Shown here: piece after piece, positions 34,288 through 42,625 of the stretch
Numbering within the stretch: position 1 is the stretch's first letter
Layout: the number at the start of each line of letters is the position of its first letter
From: CBDEFX01 sp965237635
GTDB taxonomy: Bacteria > Chloroflexota > Dehalococcoidia > Lucifugimonadales > CAUZJF01
Direction of reading: 5' to 3'
NCBI GenBank assembly: GCA_965237635.1
Contig: CBDEFX010000002.1
Location: 806,001 to 870,000, forward strand
Length of the DNA stretch: 64,000 nucleotides
Notes under the pieces: generated by a model
What the model was told of the DNA's origin: nothing
Database searches by the model: none
What the model saw: the letters and a program-made list of their open reading frames with translations, nothing else
Position numbers and translations under genes: made by a program

Positions 34288-35223
34288 TTAAGACAGCACG
34301 AGGGCTAAATTAAGAGAGTCTCCCACCCCTGCGCTAGGTTTCACCAAGCCCGATGGCAGCCCTGCTTCTTCAGCTGCTGCTCCCCTTTCTTCCTGGCCAT
34401 GTTGGTACACCTCTGCTGGGGTCCGGTAGCCCAAAGCCTGGTGAGGCCTCTGCCGGTTGTAGAACTCCAGGTAGGCATTGATCCCAGTTCGGGCCTCGGC
34501 GACGGTCTGGTAAGCTTTCAGATACACCTCCTCGTACTTGATGCTCCGCCACAGCCGCTCCACGAAGATGTTGTCCAGGTACCTACCCTTACCATCCATG
34601 CTGACCTGGACCCTCTGCTCCTGCAACGTCTGGGTAAAGGCCTCACTGGTGAACTGACTCCCCTGGTCGGTGTTGAATATCTCCGGTCGTCCCTTACCCA
34701 GGGCTTCCTCCAACGCCGCCACGCAGAAGCTGGTGTCCATGGTGTTGGAGAGCTTCCAGGCCAGCACGTGCCGGCTGTGCCAGTCCATGATGGCCACCAG
34801 GTACAGGAAGCCCTTCGGCATGGGGATGTAGGTGATGTCCGCGGCCCAGACCTGGTCGACCCGATTAACCTCCACTCCCTTCAGCAGATAGGGAAAGATC
34901 CGGTGTCCCGGCGCTGGTTTGCTGGTGTTGGGACGCCGGTAGATGGCTTCCAGACCCATCAACCGCATCAGCCTTCGAACCCTTTTTCGGCTCACCAGAT
35001 AGCCCTGTTGCAGCAGCCAGGCCTTCATCTTCCTGGAGCCGTAGAAGGGGGTCTTCAAATACTGACGGTCCATCAGGGCCATCAACTCCAGGTCTTCTGC
35101 CCTGGTCGGTACCGACCGGTAGTACACCGAGGCCCGGCTGACGTCCAGCAGGATACATTGACGCACCAAAGACAGCTGCTGGTGGTCTCGGTCTATCATG
35201 GCTCGCCGTATGCTGCGACTCAT
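34288..35223 (-). CDS. IS3-family transposase OrfB (integrase core)
   Basis: 311 aa. DDE integrase motifs: WAADITYIPMPKGFLYLVAIMDWHSR, FNTDQGSQFTS and DNIFVERLWRSIKYEEVY. An HTH_21-type segment (YGSRKMKAWLLQQGYLVSRKRVRRLMRLMGL) precedes it. It is probably made as an OrfAB fusion by -1 frameshifting at T6G in the overlap with OrfA (about 35245). Confidence 0.92.
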   Translation of the reverse strand: MSRSIRRAMIDRDHQQLSLVRQCILLDVSRASVYYRSVPTRAEDLELMALMDRQYLKTPFYGSRKMKAWLLQQGYLVSRKRVRRLMRLMGLEAIYRRPNTSKPAPGHRIFPYLLKGVEVNRVDQVWAADITYIPMPKGFLYLVAIMDWHSRHVLAWKLSNTMDTSFCVAALEEALGKGRPEIFNTDQGSQFTSEAFTQTLQEQRVQVSMDGKGRYLDNIFVERLWRSIKYEEVYLKAYQTVAEARTGINAYLEFYNRQRPHQALGYRTPAEVYQHGQEERGAAAEEAGLPSGLVKPSAGVGDSLNLALVLS

Positions 35224-35519
35224 AGACCGGACCTTTCCGACAAAAAATCGCGTTCCACCTTCAACTGGCCGATGTGCCGGTAGAGGTGGTTAATCTGAGC
35301 TTCCTTGGCTTTCTCCTGGGATTTCTGATTGGTGGCAAATAGCTCCGGGGCTCCTTCCGCCAGGGCCCTTTTCCAGGCGTGAATCTGACTGGGATGAACC
35401 TCAAATCGGCTGGCCAGCTGGGCGATGGTCTCTTCCCCCGCAAGGGCGGCCAAGGCCACCTTGGCCTTGAACGCCGGACTGTGCTTATTCCTCGTCTGCT
35501 TCATGTCCTGCTCCTCCAC
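35220..35519 (-). CDS. IS3-family transposase OrfA (HTH)
   Basis: 99 aa. HTH block SPAFKAKVALAALAGEETIAQLASRFEVHPSQIHAWKRALAEGA, then a leucine-rich coiled coil (KEAQINHLYRHIGQLKVERDFLSE). The slippery GATTTTTTGTC encodes DFL near its end, the expected site for -1 frameshifting into OrfB. Confidence 0.9.
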   Translation of the reverse strand: MEEQDMKQTRNKHSPAFKAKVALAALAGEETIAQLASRFEVHPSQIHAWKRALAEGAPELFATNQKSQEKAKEAQINHLYRHIGQLKVERDFLSERSGL

Positions 35520-35593
35520 GTCGGTTAGTTGCCGGTTATTTTAGGAGCTGGACTCTCTCTTAGCCAGTTGTCTAGTTTTTGGGTACCACCTCA

Positions 35594-35609
35594 CAAGATA
35601 GGGTGTGAC
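35594..35609 (-). pseudogene. 16-bp sliver of the tandem-repeat membrane protein between two IS3 copies
   Basis: Its complement reads GTCACACCCTATCTTG, encoding VTPYLV. This continues into GSKDTFQ left of IS3 copy 1. It shows that the two IS3 elements are separate insertions into the same gene. Confidence 0.55.
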
Positions 35610-36727
35610 TAAGGTGGACCCCATTATTAAGACAGCACGAGGGCTAAATTAAGAGAGTCTCCCACCCCTGCGCTAGGTTTCACCAAGCCCGATGGCAGCC
35701 CTGCTTCTTCAGCTGCTGCTCCCCTTTCTTCCTGGCCATGTTGGTACACCTCTGCTGGGGTCCGGTAGCCCAAAGCCTGGTGAGGCCTCTGCCGGTTGTA
35801 GAACTCCAGGTAGGCATTGATCCCAGTTCGGGCCTCGGCGACGGTCTGGTAAGCTTTCAGATACACCTCCTCGTACTTGATGCTCCGCCACAGCCGCTCC
35901 ACGAAGATGTTGTCCAGGTACCTACCCTTACCATCCATGCTGACCTGGACCCTCTGCTCCTGCAACGTCTGGGTAAAGGCCTCACTGGTGAACTGACTCC
36001 CCTGGTCGGTGTTGATCTCCGGTCGTCCCTTACCCAGGGCTTCCTCCAACGCCGCCACGCAGAAGGGTCCATGGTGTTGGAGGTGCCAGAAGCTGACCAG
36101 GTAGAACCTCGGCAGAGTGCGCCCAGACCGTCGAGATTAACCTCCACTCCCTTCACGATCCTGCTGTTTGCGGTGACGCCGGTATGGCTTCCAGAGTCAG
36201 CCGAGTTGAACCCTTTTTCGGCTCACCAGATAGCCCTGTTGCAGCAGCCAGGCCTTCATCTTCCTGGAGCCGTAGAAGGGGGTCTTCAAATACTGACGGT
36301 CCATCAGGGCCATCAACTCCAGGTCTTCTGCCCTGGTCGGTACCGACCGGTAGTACACCGAGGCCCGGCTGACGTCAAGCAGGATACATTGACGCACCAA
36401 AGACAGCTGCTGGTGGTCTCGGTCTATCATGGCTCGCCGTATGCTGCGACTCATAGACCGGACCTTTCCGACAAAAAATCGCGTTCCACCTTCAGCGGCC
36501 GATGTGCCGGTAGAGGTGGTTAAGAGCTTCCTTGGCTTTCTCCTGGGATTTCTGATTGGTGGCAAATAGCTCCGGGGCTCCTTCCGCCAGGGCCCTTTTC
36601 AGGCGTGAAGACACCTCAAATCGGCTGGCCAGCTGGGCGACCGCAAGGGCGGCCAAGGATGAACGCCGGACTGTGCTTAACAAGCGGTTATTTTCGTCAA
36701 GTTGTCTAGTTTTTGGGTACCACCTCA
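35610..36727 (-). mobile_element. IS3-family insertion sequence, copy 2, decayed by many small deletions
   Basis: Both ends match copy 1, and the flanks repeat GAC (35607-35609 and 36728-36730). The left 390 bp is nearly identical to copy 1 except for a 3-bp loss. From about 36060 on, identical stretches of 20-200 bp alternate with losses of a few to a few dozen bases. The total is about 200 bp shorter than copy 1. Both reading frames are broken; the longest remnants are 35627-36058 and 36197-36565. Confidence 0.82.
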
Positions 36728-36752
36728 GACCCTCGAGGACGGACTCAACTTG
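36728..36752 (-). pseudogene. 25-bp sliver of the tandem-repeat membrane protein
   Basis: Its complement encodes QVESVLEG, which joins WVQEQVE (ending at 38036) to VTPYLV (35594-35609). The frame matches if two bases were lost next to IS3 copy 2. The last 8 bp (TCAACTTG, 36745-36752) are the left target duplication of the IS66 element. Confidence 0.5.
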
Positions 36753-38035
36753 GGTTCAGACGGACCCCCTAGCGTTGCGAGTGGCAGTGATGTCATAAGG
36801 GAGAGGTGGAAGCTGAAGTAGACCTGCTCCGTGAGACGGCTGGCGGTGATAGCCGAGTTGCGGCAGCGGCGGATGGAACCCACGCAGCGGGTGATACATG
36901 CTCCTGCTCCTGAGTCGTGCCCGGAGTGCGGGACGGGCCTGTCAGGCGGCTGGGTTCAGCGGACACGAGAAGTCATCGAGCTTCCGATGGTGCCAGCAGA
37001 GGTGATCGAGCACGTCTTTGTGGCCCGGATATGTCCGCTGTGCGACAAGCGGCGGTTGCCTCAAGAGCCGTTGGAGGGCTTAGCAATGGGGCGGCGGCGC
37101 TTGGGGGTCAACCTGGTGAGCCTTATTGTTACGCTGCGAGAAGAGGGGCGGCTGCCGGTGAGGAGCATCCAGTGGTACCTGCAAACGGTACATCAGTTGG
37201 GGCTGAGCGTGGGCGCCATCATTGACGTAGTACACGCCACGGCCCAACGGGCCCAACCGGTAGTGGCTGAGATGCTGGAGCGCATACGTGGCTCTCCGGT
37301 AGTGCATGCAGATGAGACCGGCTGGCGGCAGGATGGGGCCAACGGCTATGTCTGGACCTTCAGCACTCCCACGGAGCGATACTTCCTACGCCGTGGCCGC
37401 GGCAAGGGTGTGGTGGACGAGGTGTTGGGCGAGTCCCCCGGTCAGGGCGAGAGCAGACTCTTCAGCGGAGTGCTGGTGAGTGACTTCTACGCTGCATACA
37501 GTCACTACCCCGGCCTCAAGCAGCGCTGCTGGGTACACTTGTTGCGGGACATCAATGAGCTTGAGGCGTTGTACCCTCAAGACATGGGCCTCGCCCTATG
37601 GGCTACAGCGGTGCGCCAACTCTATGACCGGGCAAAGGCGTGCACTGACGCCCGCAGCCGACCGGCGTCTGGCTCACACCCGTCAGCGTCTCCCAACCAG
37701 TTGATGCTGGAGAAACTTCTGCTGTCGCTGTGCCAGCCCTTCTCCAACGACGATACTGCGCCTCAAGCCAAGCTCTGCCGGCGCATAGAACGGTTCATCA
37801 AGGAACTGTTCGTCTTCGTTTCCCACCCGGGTGTGCCACCCGAGAACAATGCGGCTGAACGGAGCTTACGGCACCTGGTGGTCAGCCGTAAGATCAGCGG
37901 CGGCACTCGCTCTGAACGGGGCGCCAACACCAAAATGGCTCTCGCATCCCTCTTTGGCACCTGGAGGGCCAACGACCTTAACCCACTCCTCCACTGCCGC
38001 AACCTGCTCGTTTCCCCTCAACTCTGAACAGTTAC
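36753..38035 (+). mobile_element. IS66-family (single-gene type) insertion sequence
   Basis: An 8-bp target duplication TCAACTTG lies at 36745-36752 and 38036-38043. The right end reads GTAACTGTTCAGAG on the complement; the left end begins GGTTCAGAC and seems to have lost about five terminal bases. Only a TnpC-like transposase is present, as in the ISBst12 subgroup. Confidence 0.8.
36831..38027 (+). CDS. IS66-family transposase
   Basis: 398 aa. A zinc-binding segment (CPECGTGL; ICPLCDKR) is followed by the DDE domain with VVHADETGWRQDGANGYVW, VLVSDFYAAYSHY and PPENNAAERSLRHLVVSRKISGG. It is at the short end for the family. The frame starts at GTG 36831, close to the element end, and a few residues may be lost with the damaged left end. 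Confidence 0.85.
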   Translation: MRRLAVIAELRQRRMEPTQRVIHAPAPESCPECGTGLSGGWVQRTREVIELPMVPAEVIEHVFVARICPLCDKRRLPQEPLEGLAMGRRRLGVNLVSLIVTLREEGRLPVRSIQWYLQTVHQLGLSVGAIIDVVHATAQRAQPVVAEMLERIRGSPVVHADETGWRQDGANGYVWTFSTPTERYFLRRGRGKGVVDEVLGESPGQGESRLFSGVLVSDFYAAYSHYPGLKQRCWVHLLRDINELEALYPQDMGLALWATAVRQLYDRAKACTDARSRPASGSHPSASPNQLMLEKLLLSLCQPFSNDDTAPQAKLCRRIERFIKELFVFVSHPGVPPENNAAERSLRHLVVSRKISGGTRSERGANTKMALASLFGTWRANDLNPLLHCRNLLVSPQL

Positions 38036-38631
38036 TCAACTTGCTCCTGCACCCAATCCGGAGGGGCCACCTTGCGAACGGCGGTGATCACTTGATCGGC
38101 GGACAGCTCGACCCCAAGGGGTAGCTCCTGATCAACGGCATCCTCGACCGTGGGGATCACCTGCTGGTCGTACAGTAGGTTGTAGGCGTCTGCCTTCCTC
38201 AGAAGCGCCTTGACCTCATCCTTCACGATGACCACCTGGTCCCCGGCCTTGACGGTGACCGCGAACTGGTCGCGCTCCCCGGTTAGATAGCGCCCGACCT
38301 CATCGAAGGACTGCTCTACAAGTTCCTGTATCCATCCGGGGGGTATCGCTCTATTGACGGACGAGACGATGTCTTCGGTAGACAACCCGGATGTAACCAG
38401 CGGGTTTTCGTCAAGTCCCTCGGGCGGCTCCTGCTCCCGGTACTCGTCGATGGCTGAGGTTAGAAGATCGACGAGGGCGAACCTGTAGATGTCCGCCTTC
38501 TCAAGCTCCTTGGGGTAGAAGCTCGGGTCCAGGAAGGTGGCGTTGATCTGCAACAACACCAGCGTAACCAGAAGGAGTACGAAGAAGACCACTCCCAGTG
38601 GTATGCTTATTATCCTGCCTACCCATATCAT
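38036..38631 (-). pseudogene. Tandem-repeat membrane protein, N-terminal part
   Basis: It starts MIWVGRIISIPLGVVFFVLLLVTLVLLQ, an N-terminal membrane anchor. The outer part follows, including WIQELVEQSFDEVGRYLTGERDQFAVTVKAGD and DQELPLGVELSADQVITAVRKVAPPDWVQEQVE, where it meets the IS66 element and stops. The later half of this unit is repeated in the downstream pieces at 33904-34270. No named family is recognised. The original protein had at least three copies of an approximately 95-residue unit. Confidence 0.72.
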
Positions 38632-38848
38632 TATGACGTACTCTAGCCGACCATTCAGGAATAGGCAATGCCCTAGCAGGCCATCTCAGAATCGCTGAGT
38701 AGGGGTCCCACCTGTCTGGCGGGCGAGGATCAAGGAAAGGGACGAAGGGGTGTCACTCTGAGAAATGTTCGACTGCCGTGGGTCTGAATGTGTGAGTGTA
38801 GGGCTGGCCCGGTCGGCTGAGGGAGCCGACGGCTCCCTGCTAGAAGGT

Positions 38849-39067
38849 TCAACCGACCCCGTGGAAGCCGACCGTAACCAGGTCTCCTTCCACCGAAACG
38901 GGCGTGATACGCTCGCCGCCGGTCAGCGCTTCTACCTTTGTCCACGCCTCCGGGTTCAGCGAGAGGTCGATCTCCTCGTAGCCGGCACCGAAGGACGCTA
39001 GCTCCTCTTTGAGCGCGTCCGAGTAGTCGCAGTCGGGATGAGTATAGATTACCAGCTTGTCGACCAA
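38849..39067 (-). CDS. Glutaredoxin-like protein with a CxxS site
   Basis: 72 aa from TTG 39067 with GGGAGGGG upstream. LVIYTHPDCDYSDALKEELASFGAGYEEIDLSLNPEAW has the glutaredoxin fold pattern, with Cys-Asp-Tyr-Ser at the active site. The C-terminal TPVSVEGDLVTVGFHG carries the cis-proline. It resembles the short stand-alone glutaredoxin-like family. Its partner is unknown. Confidence 0.75.
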   Translation of the reverse strand: MVDKLVIYTHPDCDYSDALKEELASFGAGYEEIDLSLNPEAWTKVEALTGGERITPVSVEGDLVTVGFHGVG

Positions 39068-39277
39068 ATTCTGTTCCCCTCCCGGATCTCAGAGTGTCTG
39101 TTTGTCATCTCCCAGGCGACGCCACGCGATTCCCAGGCCCTCGCCCCAATGATAGCGTATCAAATACTAACAGTTGCCAGCTGAGATTGTGCCACAGCGT
39201 TTGACGCACGGCCACAGTAGCACCTTACGCTTAACAATGTAGCGCTCTCCTAAAGAAGAAGCCAAGAAGCAGTACTT

Positions 39278-39438
39278 GATTCTCTCGCAAAAAGTCTGTG
39301 TAGGTCGAATTAGAACAAACGTACCCACACCTGGGTACAATATACAGTCTCTGTTCCGTACACTACCCCAACATACGGTAGCGCGCAGATGTGCTAAATC
39401 GCTGGAACTTCCTCAAAACGGGTTTTTACGAGGGAATC
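39278..39438. mobile_element. 161-bp MITE with IS1182-type ends, copy 2
   Basis: Same length and about 90% like copy 1. The ends match the IS1182 element, and the flanks repeat AGTACTT (39271-39277 and 39439-39445). The inner stem GTACCC/GGGTAC is conserved while its 6-nt loop differs from copy 1. It lies just upstream of the histidine kinase remnant. Confidence 0.88.
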
Positions 39439-39463
39439 AGTACTTGACCGGCAGACAGCAAGC

Positions 39464-40582
39464 GTGATAGGTAATTTCCTGGGGAGACTGTCTAGAAGAG
39501 GGGTATTCGATGGTCTGCGACGATGGAAAAAGAGCACCTATTTCGTCCAGCTTATGTTTCATTTGATGTCTTTCCGGTCGCGAGCCCTAGTACTGGCGGG
39601 TCTGACCGTCGTCTACTTCTTGGCGTACGGCCCGGGGTACGACAGCGTAGGCATCTTGGCGGGGGTATTCTCGACCGTCCCGGTGATCGCGGCGGCCTAG
39701 CTCTTTGGTGTTAGGGCGGGCGTGATCGCCGGCCTAGCAACCTTTCCAGTGAATTTGCTCCTTCTGCAATTAGTGACCGGCGCGGAACAAGTCGACGTTC
39801 TCAGGCCATCGAGTGTGCTCGGTAGCGCTACAGAGGCGTTGGTTGGGTATGTCGTTGGGCTGACTCGGGACATGAAAGCTAGGGCTGAAAAACAAGCGAC
39901 GGACCTTGAGCGCTCCCGAGAAGCGTTACGCTCGCTACAGCTACGGATGTTGGACCTACAAGAAGAAGAACGCCGCAACCTCGCACGGGAACTGCATGAC
40001 GAGTTCGGCCAGGAACTCACCGGGCTCAAGTTTGCGTTAGATCAAGAGGCCACGCAGTCGGACTTGCCGGGCAAGCGAAATGCGAAACGCCAGGTTGAGA
40101 TCGTAGACCGTCTCCTGTCACGGGTCCGCGATCTTTCCTTGCGGTTACAGCCTTCGACTCTTGACGACTTCGGCTTGGTCCCGGCAGTGGAGGGGCTCGT
40201 TGATTACCACGCAGGAAACGGTAGCCTGCGTGTCGACTTCGAGCACAGCGGCCTGGACGATCGCTTGGTGCCGCAGGTTGAGAATACCGTCTATCGGGTT
40301 GTCCAGGAGGGCCTTACGAATGTATCCCGTCACGCACAGACAGGCAAGGTGAACGTGGCTCTCGCGCTCCGCGATGGCCTCCTGAGGGTAGTGATCGAAG
40401 ACCAGGGGGTGGGCTTCGACGCTGGGATGGTGATGTCCGGAGCGGGCAGTGTAGGCTTGCCAGCCATGCGAGAACGCGTGGAGGGGCTCGGAGGGACGCT
40501 CACTATCGACTCAGTCCTTGGTGAGGGGACTATGGTGAGGGCCGAGTTGCCGGCAAGGAAGCTTCCGCGCTCAGCTGAATGA
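39464..40582 (+). pseudogene. NarL-type sensor histidine kinase with an in-frame TAG
   Basis: An N-terminal membrane region (ALVLAGLTVVYFLAYG; IAGLATFPVNLLLLQLV) is followed by a dimerisation/phosphoacceptor segment (RRNLARELHDEFGQELTGLKFAL) and a HATPase_c domain (VYRVVQEGLTNVSRHAQT, VVIEDQGVGFD, GLPAMRERVEGLGGTLTIDS). TAG at 39698-39700 interrupts the same frame after VPVIAAA. A shorter protein from GTG 39722 would keep the catalytic part and one membrane segment. No response regulator lies next to it. Confidence 0.75.
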
Positions 40583-40700
40583 AACCGCGGAGCCGTAGCC
40601 GACGCCCCGGGGATAGGAGTCCGCACGGGTCAGGGGGACCTGTTCATGTCGGGTAGGCTTCGCGGCCGGGAGCTCGTTCTCTGTGCGACGAAGGGGGGTG

Positions 40701-40774
40701 TGGGCGATGACGGAGTCGAACCGCCGACCTTCTGTGTGTAAGACAGACGCTCTAACCAACTGAGCTAATCGCCC
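40701..40774 (-). tRNA. tRNA-Val (anticodon TAC)
   Basis: A full cloverleaf can be drawn on the minus strand. It starts GGGCGATTAGCTCAGTTGG, the anticodon loop is in CTGTCTTACACACAG, and the T arm has CGGTTCGACTCCG. CCA is not encoded. Confidence 0.95.
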
Positions 40775-40859
40775 TTGCGGGCCGTCGAGGGGGGAGTATC
40801 AGGATGAGGGTGGTATCCGCACCGGGACGGGGCCCGTTCTAATATATGTCCGAAATAAG

Positions 40860-40933
40860 CGCGCTTGGCGGGACTCGAACCCACGGCCTCAGCCTCCGCA
40901 GGGCTGCGCTCTATCCAACTGAGCTACAAGCGC
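40860..40933 (-). tRNA. tRNA-Arg (anticodon GCG)
   Basis: On the minus strand GCGCTTGTAGCTCAGTTGG leads to the anticodon stem-loop CAGCC-CTGCGGA-GGCTG, so the anticodon is GCG. The T arm has GGGTTCGAGTCCC. CCA is not encoded. It lies 85 bp from tRNA-Val. Confidence 0.95.
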
Positions 40934-41067
40934 ACAAAGCCGAAGGCGTGTTCGCCTTCACCTTACATAGTACCCTGTCGCACCTGGTGTCGGCAACTGA
41001 CTCAGCACTCGTGTAGTGGAGCCAACGGGTCTTGTGTCGCCATCTCGAGGACTCGTGCTGCTTGGCG

Positions 41068-42072
41068 CTAGACGTGCAGCTCGATGACGTCTTCGTCCGC
41101 GAGCTGGTGCCCATACCCGACTCGCTGGTCGTCGAATTTGCCGGACCGGCCCCATAGAACAGCGTACTTCAGCTTCCGGCCGAAGTCCTTATGCAACTGC
41201 TCAGCCGCCTCGGCGACGGTGCTGCCCAGAGGCAGTACCAGCGGATCGGTACGCTCGAACTCCTCCAGTTTTTGTCTAGGTGACTTGGTGTAGACGCGAA
41301 TCACCTTCAGGGCCGAGAATACCTCCTCACCTAGCTCCTCCAAGCCGACCTCCTCCTCGGCGCTTGCCATCACGACCGGGTAATGGTCCCCGAACGTCCG
41401 CTCGAGCTCCTGGAACTGGTCCAGGGAGCCATGCAGGTCCGCCTTGTTCCCCGCCAGGACCGTTGCCTTGGTCAACTGAGGATTTTCCTCGTCTCCCTCC
41501 TCTTGGCACCCCAGCATCCGAAAGCCCCAGCGCTCCAATTCTGAGAACACTGTTCGCACCTGTCCGACCGCATCCAGGCCCAGGTCCACGACTATGACGA
41601 ACACGTCGCTGTTGCGCAGCAGCCCGTATAGACGGCTCTGCGTGCTCGGGTTGGAGATCGGAGGGGTGTCGACGAGCTGGATGTAGATATCCTTGTAAGG
41701 CAGCATGCCGCGGACCGGCTCTTGCGTGCTCCGGGCATAGGCGCCGACCCTGGTCTTAGCACCTGTGGCCTTGCCGAGAAGTAGGGACTTGCCCACGTTA
41801 GTGGGACCGACCAGAGTCGCCCTTCCTCCACCCTCCTTGGGTAGCGAGAACGGTTCGGGTCCACCGGTGCGTGGGCCGCGCGACGGCCCCTCCGATTCCG
41901 CCATAAGCCGGGACATCCGAGCGCGTAGCTGCGCCTTCAGATGGTCTGTCCCTTTGTGCTTTGGCAGTATCGCGAGCATCTCTTGGAGGGCGGCTATCCT
42001 CTCTGGGACGGTCCCAGCCCTGCGAAACCGCTCTTCCGCTTCGCGATATTGCGGCGGCACGTTGGTAGGCAT
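41068..42072 (-). CDS. DRG/Obg-like GTPase with C-terminal TGS domain
   Basis: 334 aa. G1 LVGPTNVGKSLLLG, G3 LVDTPPISN and G4 AGNKADL are present, followed by a TGS-like C-terminus (DPLVLPLGSTVAEAAEQLHKDFGRKLKYAVLWGRSGKFDDQRVGYGHQLADEDVIELHV). An N-terminal helical region (about 60 aa) precedes the G domain. Such proteins bind GTP and probably act on ribosomes or RNA; the exact role is unknown. Confidence 0.88.
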   Translation of the reverse strand: MPTNVPPQYREAEERFRRAGTVPERIAALQEMLAILPKHKGTDHLKAQLRARMSRLMAESEGPSRGPRTGGPEPFSLPKEGGGRATLVGPTNVGKSLLLGKATGAKTRVGAYARSTQEPVRGMLPYKDIYIQLVDTPPISNPSTQSRLYGLLRNSDVFVIVVDLGLDAVGQVRTVFSELERWGFRMLGCQEEGDEENPQLTKATVLAGNKADLHGSLDQFQELERTFGDHYPVVMASAEEEVGLEELGEEVFSALKVIRVYTKSPRQKLEEFERTDPLVLPLGSTVAEAAEQLHKDFGRKLKYAVLWGRSGKFDDQRVGYGHQLADEDVIELHV

Positions 42073-42133
42073 GGCGCTCAGTCTTGATGATACCTACCCC
42101 GTTCCGCTTGTTCAACGTCGGCGCCGCCTACCG

Positions 42134-42430
42134 TCACGCGCGCTCCTGAAGTCTCTGATCGCAAAGCGAGCACCGCTGTGCACACACCAGACATCCACAA
42201 TGCTCCCTGAGGATACGCTGCGTGAAGCCGTTCTCTTCCAAAATGAGCCGGACGCCGACGGCCAGGAGCCCGTCCGACTCCAGAGGCGCCAGTCTGTCCC
42301 GGTATTCCGGCCTAATGTGCTCTACCTCGGAGGCCCGGGTTGCGGCTTGGGTCTCGCGTAGGGCAGCCGGCTCGAAGATCAGCACATCGAGTGCGGCTTC
42401 GGTCCTTGGGTCATCCGTTTGGTCCGCCAT
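42134..42430 (-). CDS. Hypothetical protein with a C-terminal cysteine cluster
   Basis: 98 aa from ATG 42430, preceded by AGGAGG at 6-nt spacing, which decides the start. The C-terminus has CGCLVCAQRCSLCDQR, a likely zinc site. The middle (RPEYRDRLAPLESDGLLAVGVRLILEENGF) is helical. No family recognised. It ends 62 bp before the GTPase start and may be co-transcribed with it. Confidence 0.5.
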   Translation of the reverse strand: MADQTDDPRTEAALDVLIFEPAALRETQAATRASEVEHIRPEYRDRLAPLESDGLLAVGVRLILEENGFTQRILREHCGCLVCAQRCSLCDQRLQERA

Positions 42431-42625
42431 CACGCACCTCCTGTCGCTTTCACTGCTCATACTTTATTAAACGCGAGGTGCCTATGGAAGTTACAAAGAT
42501 ACCAACGAGAGTTAGTGGCGCTACCAAAGTCTGGTAGTGGGTGGAAGATTGGAAGTTCGACCGGCGGCCGGACAGGACGAAAGCCCACCTCATCTATTGG
42601 GGGGTCGAGCAGTCGTTGTCTTCCG

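Larger units (their letters stand above)
34271..35593 (-). mobile_element. IS3-family insertion sequence, copy 1 (intact)
   Basis: About 1.32 kb with ends TAAGGTGGACCCC and, at the right, the complement of TGAGGTGGTACCC. The flanks repeat CAAG (34267-34270 and 35594-35597). It carries the two overlapping frames typical of IS3 elements. It is inserted in the tandem-repeat membrane protein gene. Confidence 0.88.

Noticed and set aside
7064..39700. Stop-codon reassignment to explain in-frame TGA and TAG
   Set aside because: Each affected gene is broken in other ways or next to an insertion, while intact genes use TGA and TAG as normal ends throughout the window.
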